From an uncultured Phycisphaerales bacterium (lineage in GTDB: Bacteria > Planctomycetota > Phycisphaerae > Phycisphaerales > SM1A02), in contig CAMPIL010000032.1 of NCBI GenBank assembly GCA_946886375.1, forward strand, positions 1-15,821: a stretch of DNA of 15,821 nucleotides, in the 5' to 3' direction. This document shows, one piece after another, positions 1 through 6,887 of the stretch; position 1 is the stretch's first letter, and each line of letters starts with the position of its first letter. Both the position numbers and the translations under genes were made by a program. Under the pieces are notes generated by a model. That model saw nothing but the letters and a program-made list of their open reading frames with translations, ran no database searches and was not told where the DNA came from.

Positions 1-6
1 ATTCTC

Positions 7-1368
7 ATGACCAGCCATCTGAACTTCGATCGAATCACCATGGTGGGCGCGGGTCTGTTTTCGTTGGCATGCGCGTGCAGCGCGCTTGCAGGACCAGATG
101 TCATCTTGAGCGACATTCCAGGCGTTGCGTCGCACGGCGGGGTCGGCGGCATCCGCGGTTACACCCTCGCCAGCGGAACATGCAACATCGGCGATCAAGG
201 TCTGCCTTGGGTTTCCAACGGCACGCCGGGCTTCACGATGAACGCCTACCGCCTGCACGATGGTCGCCTGTTGCAGATCGGCCTGTCGTGGGTGAAGACC
301 GCCTGCTGCGCGATCAACGCCAACGGCTGCGGCATCGGGTGCAGCGGCGGCAGCACTTCCATGCTCGGCGCGGGATGCAAGGACACCTACACCGCGGGTT
401 GGAACTCCAGCCAGCCTGATCTCGCAGCGCGCTCGGGAATCGACGCCTACGGCGGCAGTTTCGCACCCGCCACCGGCGGCTCGGGCAATGCGATCTTCCG
501 CAGGCTTCAGATCGCAGAGGCCGACATGTCCCCCACCACCTATCCCAACGCGCTGTATTTCGTTGAGGGAGTGTACTCCGCCACGCAGGACGCCCAATCG
601 CACAACGCAAACAACAACGCCAGTTACCAGCGCGCGACTTTCAACAGTTTCAACCTCGCCCTCGCCGACTCCATCAAGGCGAAGATTCCCGGCATCTACG
701 CCTGGCGCGATTACGGCAACGGCATTGGCCAGCCCGATCCTTCCGTCACCATCATGGAGATCGATGTGCCCAACGAAGGCCGCTTCCTCGTCGGCAGCAA
801 GGTGCGCGACAACGGCAACGGAACCTGGCGCTACGACTACGCGGTGTACAACCTCAACTCGCACCGCAGCGCCGGGGCGTTCACCGTCGGCGCGCCGGCG
901 GGCGTGACAGTCACCGACATCGGCTTCCACGATGTGGACTATCACTCCGGCGAGCCATACGACAACACCGATTGGTCCGCCACGCGCGAGGCCAACAAGG
1001 TGATCTGGTCAAGTCCGCAGACCTTCGGCTCGAACCCCAACTCCAACGCGCTGCGCTGGGGCACGATGTACAACTTCTGGTTCACCGCCAACCAGCCGCC
1101 GCAAGAGGTTCGCGGCGTGATCAACATGTTCCGGCCCGGCACGCCTGAGTCGGTGTTGTTCACAGTCGCCGGCCCGCAGCCGTTCCCGACCTGCGCGGGC
1201 GATCTGGCCCCCGTCGGCGGCAATGGCGCGGTCGATGTCAACGACATGCTCGCCATCATCAACGCCTGGGGCCCCTGCGCGGGCTGCCCGACTGACCTCA
1301 ACGGCGACGGCAACGTCAACGTGAACGACCTGCTCATGGTCGTCAACGCCTGGGGACCGTGCAACTGA
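7..1368 (+). CDS. Secreted protein with C-terminal dockerin-like repeats
   Basis: Predicted exported protein of 453 residues, function unknown. The N-terminus has a signal-peptide pattern: a short polar start, a hydrophobic stretch around residues 12-27 and an Ala-Leu-Ala-Gly cleavage-like site near 26-29. A Cys/Gly-rich segment at about 99-123 is followed by a GCKDTYTAGWNSSQ-type motif that I recognise from other uncharacterised planctomycete secreted proteins. The C-terminus from about residue 395 holds two dockerin-like units, each ending in NAWGPC. The second has a good calcium-loop pattern (DLNGDGNVNVND); the first is degenerate (PVGGNGAVDVND). In Phycisphaerae such tails are common on exoproteins and may act in sorting or surface attachment, which is inference here. 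The start is the first ATG in the window. A ribosome site cannot be judged because only six bases precede it, and Met12 is an alternative start. Confidence 0.85.
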   Translation: MTSHLNFDRITMVGAGLFSLACACSALAGPDVILSDIPGVASHGGVGGIRGYTLASGTCNIGDQGLPWVSNGTPGFTMNAYRLHDGRLLQIGLSWVKTACCAINANGCGIGCSGGSTSMLGAGCKDTYTAGWNSSQPDLAARSGIDAYGGSFAPATGGSGNAIFRRLQIAEADMSPTTYPNALYFVEGVYSATQDAQSHNANNNASYQRATFNSFNLALADSIKAKIPGIYAWRDYGNGIGQPDPSVTIMEIDVPNEGRFLVGSKVRDNGNGTWRYDYAVYNLNSHRSAGAFTVGAPAGVTVTDIGFHDVDYHSGEPYDNTDWSATREANKVIWSSPQTFGSNPNSNALRWGTMYNFWFTANQPPQEVRGVINMFRPGTPESVLFTVAGPQPFPTCAGDLAPVGGNGAVDVNDMLAIINAWGPCAGCPTDLNGDGNVNVNDLLMVVNAWGPCN

Positions 1369-1881
1369 ATCAATCAAGCAAGCGAAACTGATTTCGTGAA
1401 GCGACAAAATCCTCTCCCCCATTGAGGGGGAGAGTTAAGGAAGCGGTACCACAGACAGTTTCAGACAGCGCTTCAAATCCCGCTCTTCCTCACCGCTGAC
1501 GCATTGCTCATCCCGTCACGTACACAGGTCGGCGCGCCAGACCCGGCATCCGCATCAATGTAAGTCACGGCGCCCAGTTCAGAGTTCCGGGACTGCACGG
1601 CGGAGCAATGACTTGCAAGCCGTAGCGTGGGCACTGCCCAGTGGCTGCGCACGCTGACGTCAACCATGCGATCGTCACGATTGCTTCGCCTATCGCCCAC
1701 TTTGCAAAGCAACGTGTAGATTTCACGCAAAACGCTCCGCTGGCTATCCTGACTCAAGTGGGCTGACGCTTCCCCAAAGAAATCTCATGTAATAACACTA
1801 AGCAACTTCTTTTATGCGATTCCGCCTCGAATCCCACGAGCGAATCCCCTTCCCGGCTCGAACGCGAGGCACCCCGTTTGG
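1369..1881. other. Intergenic stretch without a convincing gene
   Basis: This stretch of just over 500 bases separates the dockerin-tailed protein from the 3' end of the sigma-factor gene. It holds one strong hairpin near its left end, described separately, and an AT-rich patch around 1770-1815 that stands out from the GC-rich surroundings. Two minus-strand open frames (94 and 61 codons) have poor starts and no ribosome site, and the second overlaps the sigma-factor gene in another frame. I do not accept either. No tRNA-like cloverleaf was found. Confidence 0.6.
1412..1434. terminator. Strong hairpin, possible terminator or dispersed repeat
   Basis: Perfect 9-base-pair stem (CTCTCCCCC paired with GGGGGAGAG) around the loop ATTGA, 44 bases after the stop of the dockerin-tailed gene. 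On the plus strand it is followed by TTAAGG, so the U-tract is weak. On the minus strand it is followed by GATTTTG. It may end transcription from either side. Hairpins of this CTCTCCCCC/GGGGGAGAG type also occur as dispersed intergenic elements in many GC-rich genomes, so a repeat-family origin is equally possible. Confidence 0.5.
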
Positions 1882-2892
1882 TTACTTTCCGTAAAACTCC
1901 GCGACTTGTCCGGTGCGCTGCAGCCGGGCGCGCAGGCATTGCAGAATTGAATCCAGACGCTGGCTCACGCGCGATTCGCTGCAGCCCAGCGTGTTGCCGA
2001 TCTCCTTCATCGTCATCTGCTCGTAGTAGTACAGCACGATGATGAGCCGGTCGCGGCGGGAGAAGCCTTCGCTGACCCAGCGGCGAAGGTCGGCCAGTTC
2101 GGCCCGGCCCAGGGGCGAGGGCCTGCGGTGGTCCTCGAAACTCGCCATGGCGTCGCGCTCGCCGCCTTCGGCGAAGCCGAGAGTTCCATCCCCGCCCGAA
2201 GCGCTGTTGAAGGACACCACCAGGGCGGGCCTTCCTTCGCGCTGCGACTTTCGGAAGGATGAATCGGCCAGTTTCATCAGCCGCGCATGTTCGGGGGCTT
2301 CAGGCTCGCGGCCGAACGCCTTGCGAAAGCGCGCCAGTGCCGCCAGGCGCAGCATGCGGTGCAGTTCCTCGGCGTCCGGGCCGTGGCCGTGACGAAGGTG
2401 GTGTTTTTCGATCAGCGCCTGAATCTGCTTGGCGCGAGAACGGGCCAGGCGCGGGATGGGATCGATGCGGCGAAGGTAATCGCGCATCGCCCCGAACAAC
2501 CGCTTGGATGAAAACGTCTCGAAGCGAACATCGCGATCGAGGTTGAATCGCTCGATCGCCTCCACAAGTCCTTCGTAGGCTTCATCGACCAAGTCATCGA
2601 CTTCGATCTGCGGCGGAAGTTGCGCGTGCAGGCGTTGGGCCAGCCGGCGCACATGGCCACACATATAGTGGATGATGAGCACGTTGCGCGCGGCGGGCGA
2701 GCCGGTGCGCTTGAATTCGAGCCAAGCCTGCCGCAGCCGTTCATCGGTCTGCGATGGGGCGTGCGGGGCAAAGCGGCGCGCGGCCGGTCGTACGGCACTG
2801 ATGGTTTGTGCGGCGGGGCGGGGCGAACTTTCGCTTGTGCCGCCGGCGCGGGGGCGGTTGATCTCGATTGGGGCGTGCAACGCACCGCTCAT
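1882..2892 (-). CDS. RNA polymerase sigma factor, FliA/WhiG-like sigma-70 family
   Basis: Alternative sigma factor of 336 residues that would direct RNA polymerase to a promoter subset. After a Pro/Arg-rich N-terminal extension (about 1-48), region 2 spans about 50-145 and includes DLVDEAYEGLVEAIERF and FETFSSKRLFGAMRDYLRR, the core-binding and -10-recognition helices. A region-3-like segment follows (about 150-245) with a Gly/Asp-rich linker. Region 4 (about 262-325) carries the helix-turn-helix EIGNTLGCSESRVSQRLDSI. This pattern fits the FliA/WhiG/SigB-like group. The ATG at 2892 is chosen because AAGGA lies about eight bases upstream; an open frame continues to 3162, but that extension lacks family similarity. 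No flagellar gene or anti-sigma factor is adjacent, so the regulon is unknown. The N-terminal extension is longer than in classical FliA. Confidence 0.9.
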   Translation of the reverse strand: MSGALHAPIEINRPRAGGTSESSPRPAAQTISAVRPAARRFAPHAPSQTDERLRQAWLEFKRTGSPAARNVLIIHYMCGHVRRLAQRLHAQLPPQIEVDDLVDEAYEGLVEAIERFNLDRDVRFETFSSKRLFGAMRDYLRRIDPIPRLARSRAKQIQALIEKHHLRHGHGPDAEELHRMLRLAALARFRKAFGREPEAPEHARLMKLADSSFRKSQREGRPALVVSFNSASGGDGTLGFAEGGERDAMASFEDHRRPSPLGRAELADLRRWVSEGFSRRDRLIIVLYYYEQMTMKEIGNTLGCSESRVSQRLDSILQCLRARLQRTGQVAEFYGK

Positions 2893-3209
2893 GGGCCGAT
2901 TCCTTGACCAGAGGCAGTTGATCTGCGAGTGAAGTTGGTGCGGCGCTCGCCGTCCTGGCGGGCGCAGCGTGGGCATATCGGCAAATCGCTTTTCGATCAC
3001 CAACTTTGCGCAAATTCTTTTGCGATGCGCAATTTCGGACGTCGGTGGAGGGCAGTGCGAGAGCAAAATCGCAGCCGCCACAAACAGAATTTCACCGCCC
3101 AGACGCGGAGGACGCGCAGAATGGACGTGGAACGCGCTGCAGAGCCGCAACCCAAATCGCACAACGCCTTGTCACGCCCCCTCATCCCTCATCCCCGACC
3201 TCTGCCCTC
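2893..3209. other. Intergenic stretch upstream of the sigma-factor gene
   Basis: About 317 bases between the sigma-factor start and the end of the two-helix membrane protein gene. Apart from the AAGGA ribosome site of the sigma gene I find no convincing promoter. Positions 3090-3119 (TTTCACCGCCCAGACGCGGA and onward) resemble degenerate GC-rich filler commonly seen between genes in such genomes. Several overlapping open frames are present on both strands, but none has family similarity or a good ribosome site. Confidence 0.5.
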
Positions 3210-3458
3210 TCATTCCGCAGGCAGGTGCGGAATCGTCAGCACGATTACGACCACCACGATCGCCAGGCCGATCATGCCCAGCACGATTTGCAGGGTCATC
3301 ACCAGCACCTGTCGCCAGTACTGCTCCAGCGCGGGCAGACGCACCGCCTTGTAAATCACCGAGATCCCGAACGCCAGCGGCACAAGCAGCAGATACCACC
3401 ACTCATGAAAGAGGTTGATCGGATTCACAAACGGGATATAGGCGAAGGTCGCGAGCAT
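3210..3458 (-). CDS. Small two-helix membrane protein
   Basis: Hypothetical inner-membrane protein of 82 residues, function unknown. It has two hydrophobic segments, about 20-36 (WWYLLLVPLAFGISVIY) and about 51-76 (Ile/Val-rich), joined by a short basic loop containing KAVRLPALEQYWRQ. The start overlaps the stop of the upstream DUF6677-like gene in the sequence TGATG, so the two are almost certainly cotranscribed and translationally coupled. That coupling suggests the two proteins act together in the membrane. No family was recognised with confidence. Confidence 0.8.
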   Translation of the reverse strand: MLATFAYIPFVNPINLFHEWWYLLLVPLAFGISVIYKAVRLPALEQYWRQVLVMTLQIVLGMIGLAIVVVVIVLTIPHLPAE

Positions 3459-3946
3459 CAGGTTCTTATTTCACTGGACGGGTCAACCTCGCCGGCGGCA
3501 TCTGTCGCCGGCGACTTGCGGCGATCTTCCAGAGGCTTCGGAGCTAAGAACATCGCATCGAGAATGACCACGAGGTTCATCAGACCAGCCAGCGCGGAGA
3601 ACAGCGTGCCCATTTCGTTGGGCTTGTTCAAGCCGATGGTCGCAAATTGCTGGGGCTCGGGCATATTCTTGAGCCAGTTCTGGTTGAGGAAATCGACGCC
3701 GAAGGCGATCGGCCCGCACACCGCCTGCGCGAGGAACCACAGGTGATCGTTCTTGCGATCAACCGAATCGATCCCGCCGATGAGCACGCCTCCAATAAAG
3801 AGGAAGAGCACGCCGAACATGATCAGCCGCCCGCGCCGGCGGTGGCCCTGGCTGATGTGACCCATGCCCGGCCACAGCCACGCCAGCACCGCGGCCACGG
3901 GATTGAACGATCGATTGAGGCTGGGCGGGTTCGGGGCGGCGGACAT
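3458..3946 (-). CDS. DUF6677-like multi-pass membrane protein
   Basis: Predicted membrane protein of 162 residues. The N-terminal segment AWLWPGMGHISQGHRRRG (about 22-39) matches the PGxGHxxxG signature of DUF6677/TM2-like proteins, in which a membrane helix is followed by a basic turn. Further hydrophobic stretches lie at about 41-58, 70-86 and 114-134, and the C-terminus is polar. The biochemical role of the family is unknown. I chose the ATG at 3946 because the conserved region begins soon after it. A longer frame reaches 4021, but the added residues look non-coding. No clear SD precedes 3946. The gene is the first of a two-gene operon, its stop overlapping the next start by one base. Confidence 0.78.
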   Translation of the reverse strand: MSAAPNPPSLNRSFNPVAAVLAWLWPGMGHISQGHRRRGRLIMFGVLFLFIGGVLIGGIDSVDRKNDHLWFLAQAVCGPIAFGVDFLNQNWLKNMPEPQQFATIGLNKPNEMGTLFSALAGLMNLVVILDAMFLAPKPLEDRRKSPATDAAGEVDPSSEIRT

Positions 3947-4086
3947 GTCGGTGACGAAATGGATGGTCCTGTAACAAGTTGCCCCGGAGCTCGGCTGATG
4001 TTGCCGGGAAGCCGGTCGCATTTGGTTCGGCTAGTGTAGCCTCATGCAGGCCAAGGGGCTGTCCGATAGGGATGGTGGAGGCCCGC

Positions 4087-4515
4087 ATGAGCAACACCCG
4101 CAAGCCAGCGACTGTGCCGACGGATCGCACGCCGGAAAAGAAGAAGGATCAGCGCGACACTGTTGTTGATCGCCGCTGCGGTCTGGATCGCCGCGATTTT
4201 CCGGAGACAGCGGGCGAACTGACGACCAACCTGGAGCGTCGCCGCGGACCCGGCCGTCGCCGCACCGACTTCATGAAGTCGGCTGAAGAAGGCGAGATGA
4301 CCCAGGAGCAGTTCATGTTCGTGATGGCGATCGATGCGTTCAAGCGCGTCAACGGCAAGACCTTCCCGACATGGACCGATGTGCTCGAGGTCATCCGCAA
4401 ACTCGGCTACCGCAAGACGATGCCCAGCGAACTGAATCTGGGCGGCAAGTCTGAAGACTGGACCGAGCCGCACGATGCGCCCTGCGGCGTGTTCAAGGTG
4501 GCTGTGGACGAGTAA
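4087..4515 (+). CDS. Conserved hypothetical protein with Arg-rich N-terminus
   Basis: Soluble protein of 142 residues, function unknown. The first half is highly charged, with repeated Arg clusters (DRRCGLDRRDF near 28-38 and ERRRGPGRRRTDF near 50-62). The second half holds a compact domain (about 71-110) with the pattern FMFVMAIDAFKRVN, FPTWTDVLEVIRKLGYR, which I recognise as recurring in planctomycete hypothetical proteins. No catalytic motif, signal peptide or membrane segment is visible. The start at 4087 is supported by GGAGG at 4077-4081, five bases upstream; an open frame extends further upstream without support. It lies divergent from the DUF6677 pair. Nucleic-acid binding is possible from the charge, but this is only a guess. 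Confidence 0.8.
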   Translation: MSNTRKPATVPTDRTPEKKKDQRDTVVDRRCGLDRRDFPETAGELTTNLERRRGPGRRRTDFMKSAEEGEMTQEQFMFVMAIDAFKRVNGKTFPTWTDVLEVIRKLGYRKTMPSELNLGGKSEDWTEPHDAPCGVFKVAVDE

Positions 4516-4571
4516 GAATCGAGAAACCCCAAAAAAGCCAGGCGGCCAAAATTGCCTTGCGCGATCAATCT

Positions 4572-4588
4572 CGCTCAAAGCGTTTTTT
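4572..4588 (+). terminator. Possible intrinsic terminator
   Basis: Short stem CGCT/AGCG around a CAA loop followed directly by six T residues and then a second T run (GCTTTTTGCC). It lies 56 bases after the stop of the Arg-rich hypothetical gene and before the ferredoxin gene. The U-tract is the strongest in this GC-rich window, but the stem is only four base pairs, so the call is tentative. Confidence 0.4.
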
Positions 4589-4656
4589 GCTTTTTGCCTC
4601 ATTGAATTCCCGGTTTCACGGCTGCGTCTGGCGTGGCGTGAAGCGGCATGGATCAC

Positions 4657-4662
4657 TACAAT
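4657..4662 (+). promoter_or_regulatory. Possible -10 box of the ferredoxin gene
   Basis: TACAAT matches the sigma-70 -10 consensus at five of six positions and lies 57 bases before the ferredoxin ATG. The -35 region at the expected spacing (around 4634-4639, TGGCGT) is poor. A transcript from here would have a leader of about 50 bases. Confidence 0.3.
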
Positions 4663-4719
4663 TCCAATCGTCGCTGCACGCTCTCGTGCGGGACCACGGA
4701 GGACCGCCAGGGATCGCCC

Positions 4720-4983
4720 ATGACACACGTGATCGCAGAACCATGCATCGGCACCAAGGACGCTTCGTGCATCGAAGTCTGTCCCGTCGATTGCATTCAC
4801 CCCACCAAGAACGAGTCGGAATCATTCCAGACCTCGGAGATGCTGTACATCGATCCGGAAACGTGCATCGACTGCGGCCTGTGCGTCGATGAATGCCCGG
4901 TGCAGGCCATCTTCCCCGAAGAAGACCTGCCCGAGGAATGGAACCGCTACATTCAGCTCAACGCTGAGTGGTACAAGAAGTAA
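4720..4983 (+). CDS. Seven-iron ferredoxin, [3Fe-4S][4Fe-4S] type
   Basis: Small electron carrier of 87 residues, cytoplasmic. The Cys arrangement matches Azotobacter FdI and Thermus-type ferredoxins. C9, C17 and C59 would hold a [3Fe-4S] cluster, and C21, C49, C52 and C55 a [4Fe-4S] cluster. The position equivalent to the second Cys of a CxxC motif is Thr12 (CIGTKDASCIEVCP), which favours the three-iron form in the first site. C25 corresponds to the free Cys of FdI. The C-terminal part (EEDLPEEWNRYIQLNAEW) is also typical. The start at 4720 is chosen for AGGG at 4709-4712, seven bases upstream, and because the family begins with this sequence; an open frame continues to 4648. It appears monocistronic, so its redox partner is not evident. 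Confidence 0.92.
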   Translation: MTHVIAEPCIGTKDASCIEVCPVDCIHPTKNESESFQTSEMLYIDPETCIDCGLCVDECPVQAIFPEEDLPEEWNRYIQLNAEWYKK

Positions 4984-5145
4984 CCTGAAAAGCAGGCTGA
5001 GTTGGCGGGCGCTGTTCCGACGCATCAATGAGCGCCGAGGATGCACGAAAGAATGGTCCGCTCCGCGCTCGCTGTGTCTCCGCGAACCGATTCACCACCA
5101 ATGGGCGTTGGGCTTTCTGGTTTTGCGTTGGTGTCGTTAAGCGCC

Positions 5146-5172
5146 GCAGGGCCGGCACGTGGCCGACCCTGC
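5146..5172. terminator. Hairpin between convergent genes, likely terminator
   Basis: Eleven-base-pair stem with one mismatch (GCAGGGCCGGC with GCCGACCCTGC) around ACGTG, followed on the plus strand by TTTGCTTG. It lies in the convergent gap after the ferredoxin gene. The distance from the ferredoxin stop is about 160 bases. Confidence 0.45.
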
Positions 5173-5208
5173 TTTGCTTGTTGGCGCAGACAACGTTCAG
5201 TCTGCGAT

Positions 5209-5228
5209 CGGTCGCGGCGTGGCGACCG
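5209..5228 (-). terminator. Hairpin after the Lys-rich peptide gene
   Basis: Perfect seven-base-pair stem (CGGTCGC/GCGACCG) with a six-base loop, starting 17 bases after the stop of the minus-strand Lys-rich peptide. There is no T run after it, so it may be an RNA-stabilising or factor-dependent end rather than a classical terminator. Confidence 0.35.
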
Positions 5229-5245
5229 AAGGTGTGACCCGAACG

Positions 5246-5326
5246 TTACCGCGACTTGCGGCGGGCCTTCTTCTTGCCGGTCTTCTTCTTGCCGGCCTTC
5301 TTCGTGGCGCGTTTCTTCTTGGCCAT
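5246..5326 (-). CDS. 26-residue Lys/Arg-rich histone-like peptide
   Basis: Very small basic protein: 12 Lys and 4 Arg in 26 residues, built from KKK blocks separated by Ala, Gly and Thr (MAKKKRATKKAGKKK and onward). The composition resembles the basic tails of bacterial histone-H1-like proteins, so nucleic-acid binding is the natural guess. The reality of the gene rests on its ribosome site: AAGGAGGT lies five bases before the ATG, the best SD in the window. A longer in-frame reading to 5431 lacks such support. It is divergent from dapB and followed by a hairpin. Genes this short are often missed by annotation. Confidence 0.72.
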   Translation of the reverse strand: MAKKKRATKKAGKKKTGKKKARRKSR

Positions 5327-5399
5327 TGCTGACCTCCTTGTAAAAGTGCGGCGTGTCGGAGACGCCATCAAATCATGACGGAACATCCGCCATGCACAC

Positions 5400-5411
5400 G
5401 ATAACCTTATC
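5400..5411. promoter_or_regulatory. Small palindrome in the dapB upstream region
   Basis: GATAA-CC-TTATC is a perfect palindrome lying between the divergent Lys-rich peptide gene and dapB, about 60 bases before the dapB ATG. It could be an operator for either gene, but palindromes of this size also arise by chance and no second copy was seen. Confidence 0.2.
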
Positions 5412-5471
5412 TTCATCGGGCAAGCGTGCAAAGTCTCTTGACAGAAAATTTTTCAAGTTCAGGCGATCCAC

Positions 5472-6194
5472 ATGACCGCGACACCACCGATTCGACTGCT
5501 CGTTCACGGCGCCAAGGGCAAAATGGGAACGCGCATCGCCGCGCTGGCGCGCGATGATGTGCGGTTCGAACTCGTTGCGGCGCATGATCTTGCCGACCGC
5601 GAAGCCTCCCAAGCGCACGCGCCGGGCGCGTTTCACGCCATCATCGACTTCTCATCGGATTCCGGCGCGCAGCACGCGGCGCATCTGGCGGTGAAGCATC
5701 GCGCCGCGCTGGTCGTGGGCACGACGGGCCTTTCGCCGGATTCCCTTGAAATCATCGGCTTTGCAGCCCGATCGTCGGCGGTGATGATCGCGTCAAATAC
5801 CTCGCTGGGCGTGGCGGTGCTGAACCATCTTGCCGCCGAAGCCGCGCGGCTGCTGGGCGCGGAATTCGACATCGATCTGATCGAAACGCACCACACCATG
5901 AAGCGCGATGCGCCCAGCGGAACCGCTCTGACGCTGGCGGCCACGCTGCGCGCCAAGGCCGGCGTCCAACTGCCGCCGCAGCGCATTCACAGCATCCGCG
6001 CCGGCGACGTCATCGGGGAGCACATCGTGCAGTTCAGCGGCCCCGGCGAGCGGATCATCCTCGGTCATTTTGCTACGAATCGCGACCTATTCGCACGCGG
6101 CGCGCTGCGGGCCGCCGCGTGGCTGCACGGCCAGCCGCCGGGCCGCTACACCATCGAGCAGTCACTGGGACTTGGCGGCCGCGCGCCAGCGTGA
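5472..6194 (+). CDS. dapB: 4-hydroxy-tetrahydrodipicolinate reductase
   Basis: Cytoplasmic enzyme of the diaminopimelate/lysine pathway that reduces 4-hydroxy-tetrahydrodipicolinate with NAD(P)H. The N-terminal nucleotide-binding fold shows GAKGKMG (residues 13-19). IIDFSS (57-62) and VVGTTGLS (81-88) follow the usual DapB order. The substrate domain carries the hallmark ETHHTMKRDAPSGTA (138-152), with the catalytic His pair 140-141, Lys144 and the DAPSGTA loop, then IRAGDVIGEH and the C-terminal FATNRDLFARGALRAA. At 240 residues it is somewhat shorter than the Escherichia coli enzyme (273). The start at 5472 places the Rossmann glycines at the usual distance; the SD is weak. No other lysine-pathway gene is in the window, and the gene stands alone. 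Confidence 0.96.
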   Translation: MTATPPIRLLVHGAKGKMGTRIAALARDDVRFELVAAHDLADREASQAHAPGAFHAIIDFSSDSGAQHAAHLAVKHRAALVVGTTGLSPDSLEIIGFAARSSAVMIASNTSLGVAVLNHLAAEAARLLGAEFDIDLIETHHTMKRDAPSGTALTLAATLRAKAGVQLPPQRIHSIRAGDVIGEHIVQFSGPGERIILGHFATNRDLFARGALRAAAWLHGQPPGRYTIEQSLGLGGRAPA

Positions 6195-6208
6195 CGGTTC
6201 GCCGCGCG

Positions 6209-6685
6209 TCATTCGCCTTCGGCGAACAGGTCGCTGAGCGCGCAGTCGTTCACGAAACAGTACATCTTTAAGGCGGCGTCGTCGGAAATCGCCACCGGAA
6301 CCCGCGCCCGCACGATGCCCTTGTGCGGGTTGTACCAGAACTTCGCCAGCACGCTGCTGGTCGCGACGCGCTGCTGGGGATGCAGGAATTCCTGCTCCTC
6401 GAAGCGAGCGATTTCCAGCCACGGATGCGTGTCATTCAGCAGCGGGTTCGCAGGCAAATTGCCAAGGAACCACTCCGGGTCGACCGTCGCGGGAAAGTTG
6501 CGATCGTTCCGCTGCACGGTCGCCAGCGCTGATTGCAGAGAAATCTGCTGCTGGAATCTGCGGACCTCGGCGCGCGTGGTCTCGCGCTGGTGTGTGGCCG
6601 ATTGATCGGTCTGATTGTGCCACATGACTCCGCCCAGCAATCCAACCAGCATCAACGCCACAAGCGTGTCCATCAACAGGCGCAT
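6209..6685 (-). CDS. Membrane-anchored pseudopilin-like hypothetical protein
   Basis: Protein of 158 residues with one N-terminal hydrophobic helix (about 5-22, DTLVALMLVGLLGGVMW) and an exported C-terminal domain. The helix pattern and the later FPATVDPEWFLGNLPANPLL (about 88-107) with HPWLEIA recall type II secretion or type IV pseudopilins. However, the canonical prepilin-peptidase site (Gly before Phe-Thr-Leu-Ile-Glu) is not present: the positions read Met-Asp-Thr-Leu-Val-Ala. It may be a degenerate pseudopilin or an unrelated anchored protein. The ATG at 6685 is preferred because GGGAG lies five bases upstream; an upstream TTG at 6709 has no support. It converges with dapB, with only 14 bases between the two stops, and diverges from the M16 gene. 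Function unknown. Confidence 0.72.
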   Translation of the reverse strand: MRLLMDTLVALMLVGLLGGVMWHNQTDQSATHQRETTRAEVRRFQQQISLQSALATVQRNDRNFPATVDPEWFLGNLPANPLLNDTHPWLEIARFEEQEFLHPQQRVATSSVLAKFWYNPHKGIVRARVPVAISDDAALKMYCFVNDCALSDLFAEGE

Positions 6686-6873
6686 GAGAACTCCCTTCCG
6701 CGGCTTCAAGGAATCCCGCGCGGGACGCCGTGGAAACCACCTTGTCTCATCGAATCAATTCACCGTTCACAGCAGTGAATCGCCGTGGCAACCCCGCGAC
6801 TTTGACGATTGTGACGTCTGGTCAAGTTTCGGCGGCATCGCTTGAGTCCAATCGGAGACTCAGTCACTTGCCC

Positions 6874-6879
6874 TATGAT
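6874..6879 (+). promoter_or_regulatory. -10 box of a probable leaderless transcript (M16 gene)
   Basis: TATGAT ends eight bases before the ATG at 6888. A transcript starting at the usual distance from a -10 box would begin at or just before the start codon. No SD is present. No good -35 element lies at standard spacing. Confidence 0.5.
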
Positions 6880-6887
6880 TCTGACCC

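Noticed and set aside
1473..1757. Minus-strand frame of 94 codons containing VTYIDADAGSG, reminiscent of the start of beta-helix exoproteins
   Set aside because: The resemblance covers only about 11 residues, the start is a TTG without a ribosome site, and the frame ends soon after. It could be a tiny gene remnant, but this is not supported.
1754..1939. Minus-strand frame of 61 codons, examined as a gene and as a possible tRNA region
   Set aside because: It overlaps the sigma-factor gene in another frame, and no acceptor or T-arm pairing could be found.
5438..5443. Perfect TTGACA upstream of dapB as a -35 box
   Set aside because: No -10-like sequence exists at 15-19 bases downstream; the region reads CAGGCGATCC.
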